Source of the DNA: Fluviicola taffensis DSM 16823
GTDB lineage: Bacteria; Bacteroidota; Bacteroidia; Flavobacteriales_D; Crocinitomicaceae
Assembly (NCBI RefSeq): GCF_000194605.1
Contig: NC_015321.1
Span: 3,286,001-3,350,000, forward strand
Direction: 5' to 3'
Length of the DNA: 64,000 bases
Shown here: piece after piece, positions 41,843 through 50,365 of the stretch
How positions within the stretch are numbered: the stretch's first letter is position 1
Layout: each line of letters starts with the position of its first letter
Notes under the pieces: generated by a model
Told to the model about the DNA's origin: nothing
The model's database searches: none
The model's input: the letters and a program-made list of their open reading frames with translations, nothing else
Program-made: the position numbers and the translations under genes

Positions 41843-43957
41843 ATGAAACAAAATTCCCTCTTTCGAAAAAAAACAGTTCAAGATATCTTGACAGCTAGCG
41901 AACAAAGTCAAGCTGATGGGCATGATACGCTTGGAAAACACTTAAAAGTGAGGGATTTAGCAGCTTTTGGAATAGCGGCTATTATTGGAGCTGGAATTTT
42001 CTCAACCATTGGTGAAGCTAGTTCAAATGGTGGGCCAGCTGTCATTTTCTTGTTTATTTTCACTGCCATTGCATGCGGATTTGCTGCTTTTGCATATGCT
42101 GAATTTGCTTCCATGGTTCCAGTTGCAGGGTCTGCTTATACCTATTCTTATGTTGCTTTTGGTGAAATCATTGCATGGACAATTGGCTGGGCACTCATCA
42201 TGGAATATGCCATTGGAAACATTACGGTGGCCATCAGTTGGAGTGATTATTTCACTGGAATGTTGGAAGGCGTCAATATTCATCTCCCGCAATGGATTCA
42301 GACTGATTACCTGACTGCGTATAATGGATACAATGAGGCGGAAGCTCTTATTCAGGGAGGTAAAAACTTTGAGAACTTAGATGCTAGTTTACAAGCTGCT
42401 CATAAGGCATGGGAAACAGCCCCAACAATTTTTAATTTTCACCTTATTTTTGATTTACCAGCACTGTTTATCATTGTATTGATTACATGGCTTGTTTACC
42501 GTGGAATGAAGGAAAGTCGGAATGCGAGCAATGTGATGGTAATCATTAAATTAGCGATTATTTTACTGGTCATTGCTGTGGGTATTTTTTATGTAGACAC
42601 AGATAATTGGAGTCCGTTTGCGCCTAATGGTGTTTCTGGGATTTTGAAAGGAGTTTCAGCTGTTTTCTTTGCCTATATTGGATTTGACGCCATTTCAACA
42701 ACTGCTGAAGAATGTGAAAACCCACAACGAGATTTGCCTCGAGGAATGATGTGGGCAATTATCATTTGTACTATTCTGTATGTGATTATTTCTCTGATTT
42801 TGACAGGTTTAGTGAATTACAAAGTATTGGCTGTTGGTGATCCTTTGGCATTTGTATTCCGCGAAATAGATTTGAAATGGATGTCGGGAATAATTGCTGT
42901 TTCTGCCGTTATTGCGATGGCTTCCGTCTTGTTGGTATTCCAAATGGGGCAGCCACGTATATGGATGTCGATGTCTCGAGATGGATTGTTGCCAAAGAAA
43001 TTTTCGAAAGTACACCCGAAATACAAAACACCTTCATTTGCAACTATCGTTGTTGGTTTTGTTGTTGCAGTTCCAGCATTATTCATGAATTTGACGATGG
43101 TAACGGATTTGTGTAGTATCGGAACTCTATTTGCTTTTGTACTTGTTTGCGGTGGAGTATTGATTCTTCAAAACAGAACGGATATTCCTCGTGGAAAATT
43201 CAGAACTCCTTATATGAATGGGAAATATGTATTACCGTTTTTAGTAGCTGGAGCAATTATTCTTGGATTTACTCAATATAAACCTGAATTAATGGGATTC
43301 CTAACCAATCAATCGGAATTGAAAGAAACAAAAGATTTGATTGTTGATTTATCGGAAAAGGAATCTGCTCAGTTGAAAGAAAGTATCATTTTAGTCGATA
43401 AAGCTGGATTTTCTCTTGTTGGATCTGATTTGCTGGCCTATTTCGAGCAAGAACCAAAAATTGACTTGAAAACTTCTTTGAGAGGAATCAAAAGCTCATC
43501 GAAAGCGGAAATAGCTTCTGAGTTGGATCAAAAAACAAAAGACCGATTGATTCATTTTTTGGAAGGATACGATGAAAAAGGATTGAAGCTAATGGATTCT
43601 GATTTGGAGAAGTATTTTGAGCAAGGGCCAAAGATTTCTATTGAAAATGCCTTAAAGCCAATTGGAGTTTCTGGAAAGCGATTATACAATAGTGGATTCT
43701 CTCATTTTGCACATAAGATTCCAACATGGATTTTTATCTTGTTTACTCTGTTTATTACCATTGTTACGATTCGCAAGAATTTGTCGTTGATTCCGCTTTT
43801 GGGATTGCTTTCTTGTTTGTACATGATGAGTCAGATTGAACTTAGAAATTGGATAGCTTTTGTTATTTGGCTATGTATCGGTTTGGTGATTTACTTCGTT
43901 TATAGTAGAAAAAATTCCAAATTGGGACTGAAAAAGACTTCAGATGAAAGACAATAG
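41843..43957 (+). CDS. APC-family amino-acid permease with an internal soluble repeat insert
   Basis: A protein of 704 residues from MKQNSLFRKKTVQDIL. The APC core has about 12 membrane helices with the family motifs GIAAIIGAGIFSTIGEASSNGGPA, FFAYIGFDAISTTAEECENPQRDLPRG and KTPSFATIVVGF, as in cationic amino-acid transporters. After helix ~11 there is a hydrophilic insert of about 130 residues containing two copies of a ~39-residue repeat (43372-43489 and 43546-43663; YFEQEPKID and YFEQGPKIS as landmarks). Helices then resume (IPTWIFILFTLFITIVTIR, LIPLLGLLSCLYMM, WIAFVIWLCIGLVIYFVY). The insert is absent from usual APC proteins and might regulate transport. Substrate unknown. A hairpin overlaps the stop codon. 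Confidence 0.9.
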   Translation: MKQNSLFRKKTVQDILTASEQSQADGHDTLGKHLKVRDLAAFGIAAIIGAGIFSTIGEASSNGGPAVIFLFIFTAIACGFAAFAYAEFASMVPVAGSAYTYSYVAFGEIIAWTIGWALIMEYAIGNITVAISWSDYFTGMLEGVNIHLPQWIQTDYLTAYNGYNEAEALIQGGKNFENLDASLQAAHKAWETAPTIFNFHLIFDLPALFIIVLITWLVYRGMKESRNASNVMVIIKLAIILLVIAVGIFYVDTDNWSPFAPNGVSGILKGVSAVFFAYIGFDAISTTAEECENPQRDLPRGMMWAIIICTILYVIISLILTGLVNYKVLAVGDPLAFVFREIDLKWMSGIIAVSAVIAMASVLLVFQMGQPRIWMSMSRDGLLPKKFSKVHPKYKTPSFATIVVGFVVAVPALFMNLTMVTDLCSIGTLFAFVLVCGGVLILQNRTDIPRGKFRTPYMNGKYVLPFLVAGAIILGFTQYKPELMGFLTNQSELKETKDLIVDLSEKESAQLKESIILVDKAGFSLVGSDLLAYFEQEPKIDLKTSLRGIKSSSKAEIASELDQKTKDRLIHFLEGYDEKGLKLMDSDLEKYFEQGPKISIENALKPIGVSGKRLYNSGFSHFAHKIPTWIFILFTLFITIVTIRKNLSLIPLLGLLSCLYMMSQIELRNWIAFVIWLCIGLVIYFVYSRKNSKLGLKKTSDERQ

Positions 43958-43986
43958 ACTAATTTTCAGTCTTGCGTCTATTGTCT
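43949..43986. repeat. Inverted AGAC/GTCT word repeat over the permease stop codon
   Basis: Perfect 11-bp arms AGACAATAGAC (43949-43959) and GTCTATTGTCT (43976-43986) around a 16-nt loop. Further AGAC words lie left of it (near 43935 and 43949) and GTCTT words right of it (to 43995). The TAG stop (43955-43957) is in the left arm. A possible 3' end hairpin without a proper T-run. Confidence 0.8.
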
Positions 43987-44045
43987 TACGTCTTTCCCAT
44001 TCGTAATTATGTAATATATTCGTTCGTAATTGTAAGTGATTGATT

Positions 44046-45143
44046 ATGAAAGCTACTACTGTTTTATTTTCTTTTTTACTGATTGGCTTTATTCTAATTT
44101 CTTGTAAAAAGAAAACCGTAGATCCTATCAACAGTGGTACTACTTACGCTTCAATGGAAGTTTATAAGGAAAGTGCAATGGGCGTTATTTACAACCAAGC
44201 AACAAACAGTGTGGCTTACAGTAAACCAGATCCTGACGGAACTTACAAGATTTATATTTCGAATTTCGATGGAACAGGAGAGACACAGCTAACTTACCCA
44301 GGTTGGGCTTCAAACAGGCATCAATGGGCTGAAGAATGGGATCCAACTGGTCAATATTTGTACTGTTACGTTGAAAAAACGGATTATGTAACCGAAAGTG
44401 GTCATACGAGAACTCCTGAAGATGCCATTCCAGGCTACGGAGCATACACTGATTTATGGATTATCAAACGAGATGGAAGTCAGGCTTGGCAAATGACCAA
44501 TTTTCCCAATGATTACAACCATGGAATTATTCATGGAGCTATTTCTAGTGATGGAACGATGTTTTCATGGACAGAACGCATCCAAGCGCCCGTTTTTTTG
44601 GATTTGAATTTAGCAGCTGGAGCTTATGTGTTTAAAGTGGTAGATGTGACTTGGAATCCGCAACCTGTTTTTTCAAATGTTCGTACGTATCAACCAAATA
44701 ATGAATTGGCTGGTGGAGAAGTGGAAAGTATTAGTCCTTCAAAAACAGATATATTGGTTTACAGTACGTTTGAATCTCATAATTTGGTAGCGACACCTAT
44801 TTATCGGATTGATTTAACGACAGGAAATACGACCAAACTCACCACAGAAAGTTTTTCACAGGCACCAACCTATACTCCAAATGGACAACGAATTGTATAT
44901 ATGAGTGGGGAAGGATGTGATATTTTTCCAGGTCAGTTGCAAGGAGCAGATTGGTGGATCATGGATGCGAATGGAAGCAATAAAAAACGCTTAACCTATA
45001 TGAATCTAAAAGATCATCCTCAAAGTGTGAATAGTTACCGCTTGGCGGGTACACTTTCGTTTGTAAACGATTCTACTTTCATTGGTGGCATAATGACACA
45101 ATCTCTTGGTTTAGTCGGATATAGTGCTTTAGTTAAATTCTGA
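44046..45143 (+). CDS. PD40/TolB-like beta-propeller lipoprotein
   Basis: A protein of 365 residues starting at ATG 44046 (MKATTVLFSFLLIGFILISC); an earlier TTG is less likely. C20 is the lipidated cysteine. The mature part has repeats of the PD40/WD40-like type found in TolB (YKIYISNFDGTGETQLTYPGW, DLWIIKRDGSQAWQMTNFP, IYRIDLTTGNTTKLTTESF, DWWIMDANGSNKKRLTYM), consistent with a six-blade propeller. It is probably membrane-anchored and faces the periplasm or surface. No enzyme domain is fused. Neighbours are a permease upstream and ffh downstream, with repeat-rich gaps, so it is likely a single-gene unit. Binding partner unknown. Confidence 0.82.
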   Translation: MKATTVLFSFLLIGFILISCKKKTVDPINSGTTYASMEVYKESAMGVIYNQATNSVAYSKPDPDGTYKIYISNFDGTGETQLTYPGWASNRHQWAEEWDPTGQYLYCYVEKTDYVTESGHTRTPEDAIPGYGAYTDLWIIKRDGSQAWQMTNFPNDYNHGIIHGAISSDGTMFSWTERIQAPVFLDLNLAAGAYVFKVVDVTWNPQPVFSNVRTYQPNNELAGGEVESISPSKTDILVYSTFESHNLVATPIYRIDLTTGNTTKLTTESFSQAPTYTPNGQRIVYMSGEGCDIFPGQLQGADWWIMDANGSNKKRLTYMNLKDHPQSVNSYRLAGTLSFVNDSTFIGGIMTQSLGLVGYSALVKF

Positions 45144-45188
45144 ACTGAAAATTCAAAAAGAGATTTAGGGAATTTTTGCTTCGACAAT

Positions 45189-45216
45189 AATTTTGCATTT
45201 TGAATTTTGCATTTTG
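45189..45216. repeat. Tandem 14-bp repeat (AATTTTG-CATTTTG, two copies)
   Basis: AATTTTGCATTTTG occurs twice back to back at 45189-45202 and 45203-45216, i.e. four 7-bp units. AATTCAAAA (45150-45158) to the left is the reverse complement of the TTTTGAATT formed at the unit joins. The array supplies the -33 TTTTG of the ffh promoter. Confidence 0.8.
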
Positions 45217-45233
45217 AATTAGTCGTATCTTTG
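45205..45233 (+). promoter_or_regulatory. Promoter of ffh
   Basis: TTTTG (45205-45209), 16 bp, then TATCTTTG (45226-45233), an exact TAnnTTTG. The -7 element is 25 nt before the ffh ATG at 45259. This is the best -33/-7 pair in the window. Confidence 0.7.
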
Positions 45234-45258
45234 TGTCTCAAAAAAATCGCTCAATAAC

Positions 45259-46608
45259 ATGTTTGATAATCTTACCGATAAGTTTGAACGCGCCTTTAAA
45301 GTCTTAAAAGGACAAGGACAAATTACTGAAATAAATGTTGCAGAAACATTAAAAGAGGTTCGTAGAGCGCTTCTTGATGCCGATGTGAATTTTAAAACTG
45401 CTAAAGATTTCACGGTTCGTGTGAAAGATAAAGCAATGGGTGAGAATGTGTTAACGGCAATTTCTCCTAGTCAGTTAATGATTAAGATTTGTCATGAGGA
45501 GTTGGTTGAGTTAATGGGAGGGAACGAAAGTGAAATCCAAATTCAAGGAACACCTGGAGTCATTTTAATGTCGGGACTTCAAGGTTCTGGTAAAACGACT
45601 TTCTCTGGGAAATTGGCAAATTACCTTCAAACAAAAAAGAATAAAAAGCCACTATTAGTTGCTTGTGACGTTTACCGTCCTGCTGCGATTGATCAGTTGC
45701 ATGTTCTTGGCGAGCAATTGGGAATAGAGGTTTACTCCAATAAAGAAGAAAAAGATCCTGTTAAAATTGCAACAGATGCGGTTATTTACGCAAGAAGTAA
45801 AGGTTTTAATGTAGTGATTGTCGATACTGCTGGTCGTTTGGCTGTTGATGAGGCAATGATGGATGAAATTGCACGTGTTAAAAAAGCAATTAATCCTACT
45901 GAAACGTTGTTTGTGGTGGATTCCATGACAGGTCAGGATGCTGTAAATACTGCAAAAGCTTTTAATGACCGTATCAATTTTGATGGCGTTGTATTAACCA
46001 AATTAGATGGTGATACACGTGGTGGAGCTGCATTGTCAATTAAGTCAATTGTAGATAAGCCCATCAAGTTTGTTGGAACGGGCGAGAAGATGGATGCATT
46101 GGATGTATTCTATCCGAAACGAATGGCTGATCGTATTTTGGGAATGGGTGATGTTGTGTCCTTAGTGGAACGTGCTCAAGAACAATTCAACGAAGAAGAA
46201 GCGCGTAAACTTCAGAAACGTATTCAAAAAGATCAGTTTGATTTCAACGATTTCTTAGGTCAAATTCAGCAAATCAAAAAGATGGGTAACGTCAAAGATT
46301 TGATGGGAATGATTCCGGGAATGGGAAAGGCTGTGAAAGATGTGGATATTCAGGATGATGCGTTTAAGCATATTGAAGCGATTATTTTTTCAATGACTCC
46401 AAAAGAACGTGCAAATCCTTCTTTGATGAATGGTACACGTAAAACACGAATTGCCAATGGTTCAGGAACGAATATTCAAGAAGTGAATAAATTACTGAAA
46501 CAGTTTGAGGATACAAAGAAAATGATGAAAATGATGAGTAATCCGAAGAACATGATGGGTATGATGAAGCAAATGAAGGGGATGAAAGGCGGGATGCCTG
46601 GGATGTAA
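45259..46608 (+). CDS. ffh: Signal recognition particle protein Ffh
   Basis: A protein of 449 residues, normal Ffh length. It has an N-domain four-helix bundle (1-90), a G-domain with P-loop GLQGSGKTT (106-114), DVYRPAAIDQL, DTAGRLAVDEAMM and TKLDGDTRGGAALS, and a methionine-rich M-domain ending MMKMMSNPKNMMGMMKQ. It binds 4.5S RNA and signal peptides and delivers ribosomes to FtsY at the membrane. The 4.5S RNA gene was not found here. Its stop codon (46606-46608) is part of a nested hairpin that extends to the start of the next gene. Promoter at 45205-45233. Confidence 0.97.
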   Translation: MFDNLTDKFERAFKVLKGQGQITEINVAETLKEVRRALLDADVNFKTAKDFTVRVKDKAMGENVLTAISPSQLMIKICHEELVELMGGNESEIQIQGTPGVILMSGLQGSGKTTFSGKLANYLQTKKNKKPLLVACDVYRPAAIDQLHVLGEQLGIEVYSNKEEKDPVKIATDAVIYARSKGFNVVIVDTAGRLAVDEAMMDEIARVKKAINPTETLFVVDSMTGQDAVNTAKAFNDRINFDGVVLTKLDGDTRGGAALSIKSIVDKPIKFVGTGEKMDALDVFYPKRMADRILGMGDVVSLVERAQEQFNEEEARKLQKRIQKDQFDFNDFLGQIQQIKKMGNVKDLMGMIPGMGKAVKDVDIQDDAFKHIEAIIFSMTPKERANPSLMNGTRKTRIANGSGTNIQEVNKLLKQFEDTKKMMKMMSNPKNMMGMMKQMKGMKGGMPGM

Positions 46609-46683
46609 TTATAAATGATCAATGGAATAATTATCAAGAAGAGATTCAGTTCTTGATAATTGATAATTACCTCATTTATAATT
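46607..46683. repeat. Nested perfect inverted repeats between ffh and the next gene
   Basis: Outer arms AATTATAAATGA (46607-46618) and TCATTTATAATT (46672-46683), 12 bp perfect. Inner arms AATTATCAAGAA (46629-46640) and TTCTTGATAATT (46650-46661), also 12 bp perfect, with a 9-nt loop. The outer left arm includes the last two bases of the ffh stop codon, and the outer right arm ends 3 bp before the ATG at 46687. Confidence 0.92.
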
Positions 46684-46686
46684 AAT

Positions 46687-47250
46687 ATGATTGACTTCGA
46701 ACTTACATCTAACGAGCCTTATTCTGATTCTTTTCGAAACAAGGGGATCAACTCATTTAAAGAAGCGTGTGATTACATAGCGCAGCTTCCTTATGGTCGG
46801 AATGCCAATCGGGAAGATTTTAGTTTGGTGCTTTCAGAAGCGAAGGGAACGTGTTCATCAAAACATGCCTTGTTGTCCGAACTGGCTTTAGAAAATAGTC
46901 ATCCTGAAATTGAATTGATTGCAGGGATTTTTTTAATGAATGAAGAAACTCATTCTAAATTGACTGGTTTCTTTGAGGATAAACCCTATTCCAATATTCC
47001 TGAATGTCATTGTTATCTTCGATATAACGGTGAGCGCTTCGATTATACGGATACTTCGAATGGTTTGGAAAGAATTATTCCTAGACTGGTTCGTGAACAG
47101 CGTATTGATCCAAATCAAGTAAGTGATTGGAAAGTGATGATTCATAAACACTATTTGGAAGGTTGGTTAAGTAGAAATCCAGCTTTTCAACTTACTTTGG
47201 ATGATATTTGGAAAGATAGGGAAGAAGCAATCGCTCTTTTGAGTAAATAA
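46687..47250 (+). CDS. Transglutaminase-like cysteine protein, function unknown
   Basis: A protein of 187 residues starting MIDFELTSNEPYSDSF; longer in-frame starts would lie inside the hairpin. A candidate Cys-His-Asp triad is visible in the order of transglutaminase/papain-like folds: AKGTCSSKHALLSELA (Cys before the long helix), ECHCYLRYNGERFDYTD (His and Asp on adjacent strands). This is the layout of small bacterial transglutaminase-like domains, but I cannot confirm the fold from reading alone. No signal peptide. The start codon follows a strong nested hairpin by 3 bp. The 3' end converges with the rhodanese-thioredoxin gene, leaving 4 bp between the stops. Confidence 0.65.
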   Translation: MIDFELTSNEPYSDSFRNKGINSFKEACDYIAQLPYGRNANREDFSLVLSEAKGTCSSKHALLSELALENSHPEIELIAGIFLMNEETHSKLTGFFEDKPYSNIPECHCYLRYNGERFDYTDTSNGLERIIPRLVREQRIDPNQVSDWKVMIHKHYLEGWLSRNPAFQLTLDDIWKDREEAIALLSK

Positions 47251-47254
47251 AAAG

Positions 47255-47941
47255 CTAGTCCAGCAATTCTTTCAGTTTCGTTTTCGAACAAGCACCACTC
47301 ACTCTCTTACTTTCTATTCCGTTTCTGTAAACTATAAAAGTGGGGAATGTTTCTGCTTTTAAGTCCTTTGCTAATTGAGTTTGAGCTCCGCCGTCTATTT
47401 TCAGAATTACAATTCCTTCTTGTTCCAGCTCTTCTATAATTGGCTTCATTTTCTTGCACGGTGGACACCATTCTGCCCCGATATCAATTAAAATTGTTTT
47501 GTCTTTTGGGATAGAATTTAAAAAATCAGAGAGTTTTATTTGTTCCACATCTTTCTTTCCTTCTAATGGGAGATCCTCTAAATTCCAAGCGTTTATCCCT
47601 CCCTTTAAATTGACAACTGTTTTGAAACCTTCTTTTATAAGCCATTTTTGAGCTGCTGAACTTCTAGAACCTGCTAAACAATAAACATAAACGGGTTTAT
47701 TTTTATCCAAAGATAAAACCCGTTCTTTAAACTGATCGCTAGAATTCCAATCGGCTTGAAATGCATCTTTAATATGGCCTTGATTATACTCGTTAGAGGT
47801 TCTTACATCGAGTAATTGAATTCCTCTATTCTGAATAGAGTCATTAAAATTTGAAGGGCTAAGTTCTTGGTTTTGACTGAATAAATAAAAATTAATAGTT
47901 AAAAAAAAGGTTGAAATTATTGCTTTCGTGAAATTTTTCAT
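47255..47941 (-). CDS. Exported rhodanese-thioredoxin fusion protein
   Basis: A protein of 228 residues with a signal peptide (MKNFTKAIISTFFLTINFYLFSQ) that lacks a lipobox cysteine. The rhodanese domain (about 25-125) has LLDVRTSNEYNQGHI and the active loop CLAGSRSS with C88. The thioredoxin domain (about 135-228) has EWCPPC (C159, C162) and the cis-Pro segment AETFPTFIVYRNG. It is a paralogue of the lipoprotein at 12229-12924, with the same domain order but free in the periplasm rather than lipid-anchored. It stands alone here, away from the sulfur cluster. It probably handles periplasmic persulfides or disulfides (inference). Confidence 0.9.
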   Translation of the reverse strand: MKNFTKAIISTFFLTINFYLFSQNQELSPSNFNDSIQNRGIQLLDVRTSNEYNQGHIKDAFQADWNSSDQFKERVLSLDKNKPVYVYCLAGSRSSAAQKWLIKEGFKTVVNLKGGINAWNLEDLPLEGKKDVEQIKLSDFLNSIPKDKTILIDIGAEWCPPCKKMKPIIEELEQEGIVILKIDGGAQTQLAKDLKAETFPTFIVYRNGIESKRVSGACSKTKLKELLD

Positions 47942-48145
47942 AGAATATACTGATATAAAACACTTATTATTCTTTTGAAGAAAATAAATCCATAAGTCGT
48001 TAACGCGCGTAGTTAATGAAAGGAATTAAATTAGTTACCATAAAGATAACCATTCCTTATTTGGAATACTTGTAAAAAACTGTTAATTTCGACTTTAGTT
48101 AATGTTTGAAAATTTAATACTTTAGCTTCTCAACACTTATACTCT

Positions 48146-50365
48146 ATGCTTCGCCAATATATATTTTTGTTGATTTTATCTGTAACTTTTGCGCATACAA
48201 CAAGCGCGCAGGATGTTTGGTTACAAAATCATTTTTCACCAAACTCAGGATGTTCTTTGTCAAACTTGGAAACAGTTACTGTTTTGGTTAATAATAACTC
48301 TGGAGGGGTTATGTTGTCAAATACTATTCAAGTATACTATACCATTGATGGAGGAAGTGCAGTAAATCAGCCCTTATCGTCCAATTTAACTGCAGGTGCT
48401 TCTTGGAATTTTAGCTTTGCAGTGAAAGCTAATTTATCTGCATGTGGCGCGCATATTGTAAAGGTTTGGGTGAGTAGACCGCTAGATCCAAATCATTTAA
48501 ATGATACACTTCAATGGACAGTTCAGAATGATTGTCCAATTGTTCCAGGTACAGTAATGTCAGATATTACCGTTTGTCAAGGTGCAAATGCAGGGACACT
48601 TTCGCTTTCTGGTTGGACCCATGGTACAATTACATCTTGGGAGTCTTCAACAAATGGTGGTTCCACTTGGACGCCAACGCTCCCAAATAATACTACACCT
48701 TCTTATGCTTATGCAAATGTGAATCAAAACACACAATATCATGTATTGATTGATGGTGGATATTGTCCCGATGATACTTCCAGTTTTGCGACAATAACTG
48801 TGCAATCACCGCCAGTTGCAGGTACTATTTTGGGATCAGATTCCTTGTGTGAAAATTTGGCGAATGGTGTTTTGAATCTTTCAGGAAATTCGATGCCCGT
48901 GGTTCAATGGGAGTATTCAACAACTGGAGGAAGTCCATGGACTGTTGTTGGTGGTCCAGCTACAAGTTATAATTATACGGGTCTTACTTCCTCAACCATA
49001 TATCGCGTATTAGTTGATGGCGGTGCATGTAACGATGCGTATTCGGATACGGCATTGATTTATGTAGATCCGATTTATCCTCAAACTGTTTTGACAGGAT
49101 CTGATTCCTTGTGTATTACTAATGCTACTGGAGTTGTGAGTGGAACAGGATCTTTCGGAACTGTTTTGGGTTGGGAATGGTCAAATAATGGTTTTATATG
49201 GAATTCGGTTACAAATACTAGTGGGATTTATAATTATGTGAATCTGACTCAAACAACCTATTACCGAATGATCACTGAAGGAGGGCAATGTCCGGATGTT
49301 ATCTCAGATACAGCAATCATTTTTGTACAATCTATACCAGTTCAGCCATCTTTAGGGCAATCAGATACTGTTTGTGCTGCTTTGGTTAATGGTATATTGA
49401 GTTTATCAGGAAATTCATCCACAATTATAGATTGGGAATCATCTACTGATTCTGGAACTATTTGGAATCCCATGACGAATACAACAAGTTCTTATGATTA
49501 TAGTGGACAAAGTGTTACAACCATTTATAGGGTTAATCTGGATGGATGGTTTTGTCCAGATTTTTATTCAGATACGGCTATTATTAAATTAGATACGCCT
49601 CCGGTAATTGGAGTTTTGAATCAGGACAATAGTGTGTGTCAGTTTACCACAGACAGTTTAAGTTTGGTTGGTGCAGTTGCAGATTCCCTTCGCTGGGAGT
49701 TTTCATTAGATAATGGAGCAACTTGGCAAACTATTGCAAATTCGGATACAAACCATATAATGACTCCTGCAATTACTGGTGATATTCAATTTCAAGTTGT
49801 TGCAATTAATGGAGTTTGTCCTCCATTAACATCAAATACAGTAACAATTACTATGATTCCTGCTCCTGTCTCGAATGCAGGAAATGATACCGCAATTTAC
49901 ATTGGTGAAACCGTTACATTGAATGGTTCTGGAGGGGTTACCGGAATTTGGATGCCTGGATCAACATTGTCTGATTCACTGATTACAAATCCGATTGCTA
50001 CACCAAGTACCACAACTAATTATGTTTATTATGTGATAGACGGAACTGGATGTGTCGGAAGGGATACGGTTGTCATTACTGTAATGGATCCGATTCAATT
50101 CAATATTAGAAATGTGATTACCATGAATAATGACCTTGTTAATGATACTTGGAATATTACTGGAGTTGAATTTTTTCCAATGACAGATGTGAAGGTCTTT
50201 AATCAATATGGAAAATTAATTTTTGAAAGTGGTGATTATAAGAATGAATGGGTTGGTGATTACAAAGGATCTAAATTACCTAATGGAACCTATTATTATG
50301 TTGTTCAAAAAGGGGGGACTGAGGAGGAGTATAAAGGAACAATAACATTATTAGGAAATGAATAA
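48146..50365 (+). CDS. Ig-like repeat surface protein with gliding-type (type B) C-terminal domain
   Basis: A protein of 739 residues. It has a signal peptide (MLRQYIFLLILSVTFAHTTSAQ), an N-terminal beta domain (about 25-130), then five tandem modules of ~85 residues with the pattern GSDSLC...G.L.LSG....W.ySTTGG..W and YRVLVDGG.C.D.YSDTA. A PKD/Ig-like module (NAGNDTAIYIGETVTLNGSGG) and a C-terminal gliding-type domain follow (NVITMNNDLVNDTWNITGV, DVKVFNQYGKLIFES, LPNGTYYYVVQKGG). Export by the type IX system is implied. The stop overlaps the ATG of the PorP-SPOR gene by 8 bp, so the two are translationally linked, as adhesin and partner. The 204-bp gap before it has no clear promoter. Confidence 0.88.
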   Translation: MLRQYIFLLILSVTFAHTTSAQDVWLQNHFSPNSGCSLSNLETVTVLVNNNSGGVMLSNTIQVYYTIDGGSAVNQPLSSNLTAGASWNFSFAVKANLSACGAHIVKVWVSRPLDPNHLNDTLQWTVQNDCPIVPGTVMSDITVCQGANAGTLSLSGWTHGTITSWESSTNGGSTWTPTLPNNTTPSYAYANVNQNTQYHVLIDGGYCPDDTSSFATITVQSPPVAGTILGSDSLCENLANGVLNLSGNSMPVVQWEYSTTGGSPWTVVGGPATSYNYTGLTSSTIYRVLVDGGACNDAYSDTALIYVDPIYPQTVLTGSDSLCITNATGVVSGTGSFGTVLGWEWSNNGFIWNSVTNTSGIYNYVNLTQTTYYRMITEGGQCPDVISDTAIIFVQSIPVQPSLGQSDTVCAALVNGILSLSGNSSTIIDWESSTDSGTIWNPMTNTTSSYDYSGQSVTTIYRVNLDGWFCPDFYSDTAIIKLDTPPVIGVLNQDNSVCQFTTDSLSLVGAVADSLRWEFSLDNGATWQTIANSDTNHIMTPAITGDIQFQVVAINGVCPPLTSNTVTITMIPAPVSNAGNDTAIYIGETVTLNGSGGVTGIWMPGSTLSDSLITNPIATPSTTTNYVYYVIDGTGCVGRDTVVITVMDPIQFNIRNVITMNNDLVNDTWNITGVEFFPMTDVKVFNQYGKLIFESGDYKNEWVGDYKGSKLPNGTYYYVVQKGGTEEEYKGTITLLGNE

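Noticed and set aside
47942-48145. tRNA, small RNA or promoter in the gap before the Ig-repeat adhesin
   Set aside because: No cloverleaf, no clear -33/-7 pair and no convincing hairpin; only a weak GTTA/TAAC inverted pair and a TACTTTAG.
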